NCBI RefSeq assembly: GCF_900115565.1
Contig: NZ_FOWW01000011.1
Span: forward strand, 144,696-208,695
Source of the DNA: Amycolatopsis arida
GTDB taxonomy: Bacteria; Actinomycetota; Actinomycetes; Mycobacteriales; Pseudonocardiaceae
DNA length: 64,000 nt
Direction of reading: 5' to 3'
Positions 61,188 through 64,000 of the stretch are shown here, in pieces (the first letter of the stretch is position 1; the number at the start of each line of letters is the position of its first letter). The notes beneath the pieces are model-generated. The model was not told where the DNA came from. It did not search any database and saw nothing but the letters and a program-made list of their open reading frames with translations. A program made the translations under genes and the position numbers.

Positions 61188-62093
61188 ATGGATGTCGACA
61201 CCCGGCTGGTGCGCTACTTCCTCGCGGTCGCCGACGAGGGCAGCCTCACCCGCGCCGCCCAGCGCCTCTTCGTCTCCCAACCGGCGCTGACCAAGCAGAT
61301 CCACCGCCTGGAGACCCAGCTCGGGGTGCGCCTGTTCACCCGGTCCCGCGCTGGAATGGCGCCCACCGCGGCGGGGCGGGCGCTGGCCGAGCGGGCACCG
61401 GGCCCGCTGGCGATCTGCGACCAGGCGTTGCGGAAGGCGAAGAGCGCGGCGAGCCGGGCGGCGCGGGTGCTGCGCGTCGGGTTCCTCGCCAGCGCGGCCA
61501 ACGAGGCGACCCCCGACATCATCGCCAGGTTCGGCCGTGCCCGGCCGGGCTGGCGGGTGGACATGCGGCAGGCGACGTGGTCCGACCCGACCGCCGGGCT
61601 GACCGAAGGGGAGGTCGACGCCGCGCTGCTGCGGTTGCCGTTCCCCGGCCAGGACACCCTGCGCGTCGAGGAGCTGCTCACCGAGCCGCGGTGGGTGGCG
61701 CTGCCCGCCACCCACCCGCTCGCGGCCCGCGCCGAGATCGCCTTTCGGGAGCTGGCGGACGAGCCGTTCGTGGCCGCGCCGGCGGAGACCGGCTGGTGGC
61801 GCGACTACTGGCTGGGCACCGACGAGCGCGACGGCCGCCCGCCGCGGATCGGCGCGGTCACCGACCAGCCGGACGCCTGGCTCCAGGCCATCGCCAACGG
61901 CTACGGCGTCGCGCTCGCCCCCGCATCCGCGGCGCGGTTCTACGCCCGGCCCGGCGTCGCCTACCGGCCGGTCACCGGCATCAGCCCCAGCAGGGTCGGC
62001 GTCGCGTGGCCACCGGACGCCGACGCGAACCCGGCGGTCCGGGACTTCGTCCGCTGCTGTCTGGCGGCGACGCGGCTCAGTCCCTCTTCTTGA
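61188..62093 (+). CDS. LysR-family transcriptional regulator
   Basis: A 301-residue LysR regulator with an N-terminal HTH (MDVDTRLVRYFLAVADEGSL, AAQRLFVSQPALTKQIHRLE) and a periplasmic-binding-like effector domain (about 90-300). It is divergent from the doxX-like gene with a 107-bp gap, the usual arrangement for a LysR regulator controlling its neighbour. Its 3-prime end overlaps the convergent small membrane-protein gene by 17 bp. Confidence 0.92.
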   Translation: MDVDTRLVRYFLAVADEGSLTRAAQRLFVSQPALTKQIHRLETQLGVRLFTRSRAGMAPTAAGRALAERAPGPLAICDQALRKAKSAASRAARVLRVGFLASAANEATPDIIARFGRARPGWRVDMRQATWSDPTAGLTEGEVDAALLRLPFPGQDTLRVEELLTEPRWVALPATHPLAARAEIAFRELADEPFVAAPAETGWWRDYWLGTDERDGRPPRIGAVTDQPDAWLQAIANGYGVALAPASAARFYARPGVAYRPVTGISPSRVGVAWPPDADANPAVRDFVRCCLAATRLSPSS

Positions 62094-62424
62094 GGTGGCG
62101 CCGGCGCCGCGAGCGGCGCGGCGCGCGGACGGCGAGCAGGAGCTGCCGCACGGCGTCGATGACGAGCAGGCCGGCGAGGGTGCCCAGGCCGATGGCCATG
62201 GCCACCCAGTTGCCCGCGTAGTGGGTGGACGCCAACTCGGTGCCGTCGGCGAGCCGCGTGACCACCGGGGTGACGGCGGTCGACCAGGACACCGTGGCCA
62301 GCCACCCGGCCCCCGCGGCGAGCACGACCTCCACCAGCGCGACGGCCGACCGCCACGGCTGGTGCAGCCGGTCCCGGTTGGGCGCGGCCCCTGGCCAGGC
62401 GGGTGCCCCCGCGACGTCACTCAT
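62077..62424 (-). CDS. Small two-helix membrane protein
   Basis: A 115-residue protein with two transmembrane helices (AVALVEVVLAAGAGWLATVSW, WVAMAIGLGTLAGLLVIDAV) and a very basic C-terminus (APRRSRRRRHLKKRD). No family was recognised. The ATG at 62424 overlaps the upstream gene's stop by 8 bp. It overlaps the LysR 3-prime end convergently. Confidence 0.65.
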   Translation of the reverse strand: MSDVAGAPAWPGAAPNRDRLHQPWRSAVALVEVVLAAGAGWLATVSWSTAVTPVVTRLADGTELASTHYAGNWVAMAIGLGTLAGLLVIDAVRQLLLAVRAPRRSRRRRHLKKRD

Positions 62425-62872
62425 GCCGGCGATTTTCCCACGCGTCCAGCGCCCGGCGGAGCGCGGCGCGCAACGCCTCGGCGTCGCGGGCCCAGGCCAG
62501 CACCGCCCGGCCGTCGTCCAGGGTGAGCGGGACCTCCTGGTACTTGCGCGGCACGGTGTAGCCGCCGCCGAGCGGCTTCGCCCGAGCGGGCGGGTCCCCG
62601 TCGCGCACCTCGGCGATCCGTTCCACCGGCAACGCCTCGCGCCCCTGCCACAGGACCATGTCCGTCACCCGCACGGAGAGGAACCGCCGCCGGGCGTACA
62701 CCCACAGCGCGCTGGCCAGGAACAAGCCCACCCCGATGACGGCCCACGCCACCACGTGCGTCGGCCCGCCGAGGGCCAGCTCGAGCAGGAAGCCGGCCAG
62801 CGCGAAGCCGGGTCCCCACAGCAGCGGCGCGCCGCCGGACCCCGGCTCGTCGTACAGCACGGTCTCGCTCAC
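62417..62872 (-). CDS. Membrane protein with PH-like C-terminal region
   Basis: A 151-residue protein with two N-terminal helices (PLLWGPGFALAGFLLELALG, VVAWAVIGVGLFLASALWVY) and a C-terminal globular part (RRFLSVRVTDMVLWQGREAL, LTLDDGRAVLAWARDAEAL) that resembles bacterial PH-like modules. The function is unknown. Start GTG 62872, overlapping the preceding gene by 4 bp. It is part of a three-gene minus-strand operon. Confidence 0.65.
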   Translation of the reverse strand: MSETVLYDEPGSGGAPLLWGPGFALAGFLLELALGGPTHVVAWAVIGVGLFLASALWVYARRRFLSVRVTDMVLWQGREALPVERIAEVRDGDPPARAKPLGGGYTVPRKYQEVPLTLDDGRAVLAWARDAEALRAALRRALDAWENRRHE

Positions 62873-63393
62873 GGCAGCGACTTCGGCACCTTGGGGAAGT
62901 AGTCGCGGACGCTCGGCAGGTACATCAGCACCAGCGCGATGATCGCCAGCAGCGCCGACAGCGAAGCGATCAGCCGGTGCCCGAAAAGGGTGAACTGGAA
63001 GACGATCGTCACCGCGGCGAGCACGGTGAGGACGGTCCGGGCGGAGCGGGTGCCCTCGCGCGCCTTGTAGCCGAACAGCGCGAACAGCCCGGCGAACGCC
63101 ATGGCCCCGATGAAGATCGCCCAGAGGAAGGTCGTGGTGCCGGAGGCGATCTGCTCCTCGGTGATCCGCGCGTCCCGGGTCTGCCGGACCAGCTCGGCGA
63201 TCACCGCTTCCTTGTTCATCAGCACCACCAGGTAGCCGATGACCATCACCAGCCCGGACGCGATCCACAGGCCGAACGCGACGTTGACCGGCGTGGGCGG
63301 GTCGACCGTGGCGGGCGGGTCACCGGGCAGCCGTGGCTCGGGCGCGCGGCCCCGCGCGCGGCGCTCGTCGTCGGACTCCTCGGGTGTGCTCAC
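62869..63393 (-). CDS. Four-helix membrane protein of unknown function
   Basis: A 174-residue protein. The N-terminus is hydrophilic and Pro/Arg-rich, followed by four transmembrane helices (VNVAFGLWIASGLVMVIGYL, FLWAIFIGAMAFAGLFALFG, TVLTVLAAVTIVFQFTLFGH, SLSALLAIIALVLMYLPSV). No family was recognised with confidence. The start is GTG 63393 (VSTPEESDDE); the frame continues upstream through repeat-rich DNA without a better start. First gene of the three-gene operon. Confidence 0.68.
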   Translation of the reverse strand: MSTPEESDDERRARGRAPEPRLPGDPPATVDPPTPVNVAFGLWIASGLVMVIGYLVVLMNKEAVIAELVRQTRDARITEEQIASGTTTFLWAIFIGAMAFAGLFALFGYKAREGTRSARTVLTVLAAVTIVFQFTLFGHRLIASLSALLAIIALVLMYLPSVRDYFPKVPKSLP

Positions 63394-64000
63394 CCGCGGG
63401 AGCCTACCGGCGACCGCAACACCACCGACCCACCCCGCGTTCCACCGAGGCGCGGCCGTCACCCGCGGAGGTTCCCGACAGGACGCGAGGCCGCTCCGGA
63501 GGAACACCTCGACGAGGCGCGCCTCACCCAGCGCGGGGCACCATCCGTCGTTCCCACCCGGGTCGAGGCACGCTATGAGGCGCGGAGGCACCCGCTGTTC
63601 CCACCCGGGTCGGGGCACGCCCCCACCCCACGGGTTGCAGGCTGCAGCCACTCCCTCTCCCCACCCCGATCCGAAGCCGCTGTGCGGTCGGCGGTGCCGT
63701 GTCAAGGCACGCTTTCCCGCCTTGACACGGTGCCGACGACCGTCAACACAATCAGGCTTCGGGGTGGGGACCACACCTGGGACGAGGTGCGGACCGCAAC
63801 ACCCGATGACGCGGTAACCCCGGCACGGGATGCACCCGCAGCGGGGATGCGAGATGTGCCCGCGGCGCGACACCCGGCGCCGTGCACCCGTCGAGTTGTT
63901 CCCATCCCCCGAAAGGGATCCACAGATTTCGCGCGCACCGTCCCAACTTCCCGGGCGGCGATACGCTGGAGCGGCTCGGCGACCCCCGGGGTGGGCGGGG
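63394..64000. other. Repeat-bearing non-coding end of the window
   Basis: No convincing gene was found in these 607 bp. A 24-bp sequence (GTTCCCACCCGGGTC then GAGGCACGC) is directly repeated at 63550-63573 and 63597-63620 with one mismatch, 47 bp apart. A perfect 12-bp inverted repeat lies at 63697-63730. The rest is GC-rich with short echoes of the same words. It may contain the promoter of the operon ending at 62077. Confidence 0.55.
63697..63730. repeat. Stem-loop repeat CCGTGTCAAGGC / GCCTTGACACGG
   Basis: A perfect 12-bp inverted repeat (63697-63708 and 63719-63730) encloses a 10-nt loop. Similar GTGTCAAGGC...GCCTTGACAC hairpins recur in Pseudonocardiaceae genomes to my recollection, so this is probably a dispersed element; a terminator role is also possible. 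Confidence 0.6.

Overview
The window is high-GC actinomycete chromosome, most likely from the family Pseudonocardiaceae. This is an inference from gene order (menD/menB/menE/menA, bldC, ccdA-resB-ccsB, hemL) and from the palindromic ATGAAGGCCACCTTCAT-type repeat next to bldC. Protein matches are from memory of families and no search was run.

Layout. (1) 1-3777: menaquinone genes menD (cut by the left edge), menB and menE. (2) 3980-5173: a secreted SH3-domain cell-wall protein. (3) 5269-46378: a type II aromatic polyketide gene cluster of about 41 kb. (4) 46732-47619: menA, the next menaquinone gene. (5) 47641-58756: housekeeping genes: a cysteine-desulfhydrase-like PLP enzyme, a DUF4229 protein, an Lrp/AsnC regulator, bldC, a Pro-rich MinD-like ATPase, the System II cytochrome c maturation block (ccsB, resB, ccdA, a TlpA/ResA thioredoxin), a phosphatase and hemL. 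(6) 58857-64000: an ArsR/SRPBCC pair with a perfect palindromic operator, a broken short-chain dehydrogenase, DoxX, LysR, three small membrane proteins and a repeat-bearing non-coding end.

The polyketide cluster sits between menE and menA. Its core operon (23493 down to 13591, minus strand) runs TcmI-like cyclase, cupin cyclase, KS-alpha, chain-length factor, ACP, TcmN-like aromatase, anthrone-oxygenase-like protein, ketoreductase, didomain ABM oxygenase, and a dedicated acetyl-CoA carboxylase (fused AccD-AccA, biotin carrier, biotin carboxylase). This set resembles spore-pigment and pentangular polyphenol systems. A second long minus-strand operon (44660 to 30363) is unusual: POT-family transporter, beta-hydroxyacid-dehydrogenase-like protein, an asparagine-synthetase-like enzyme, SDR, SchA/CurD-like protein, membrane multicopper oxidase, MFS exporter, a second asparagine-synthetase-like enzyme, SbnA-like PLP enzyme, M24 peptidase and a DUF1445 protein. 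Both asparagine-synthetase homologues have lost the Cys-2 glutaminase nucleophile and the glutamine pocket but keep the ATP-binding SGGIDSS loop, so they probably join an amine other than glutamine-derived ammonia. Three multicopper oxidases and a cupredoxin-like lipoprotein suggest oxidative tailoring outside the membrane. Regulation appears to involve a NarL-type two-component system, a SARP regulator and a five-unit 13-bp repeat array upstream of the PKS operon. My inference is an aromatic polyketide joined to an amino-acid-derived nitrogen unit and oxidised by copper enzymes; the product cannot be named from sequence alone.
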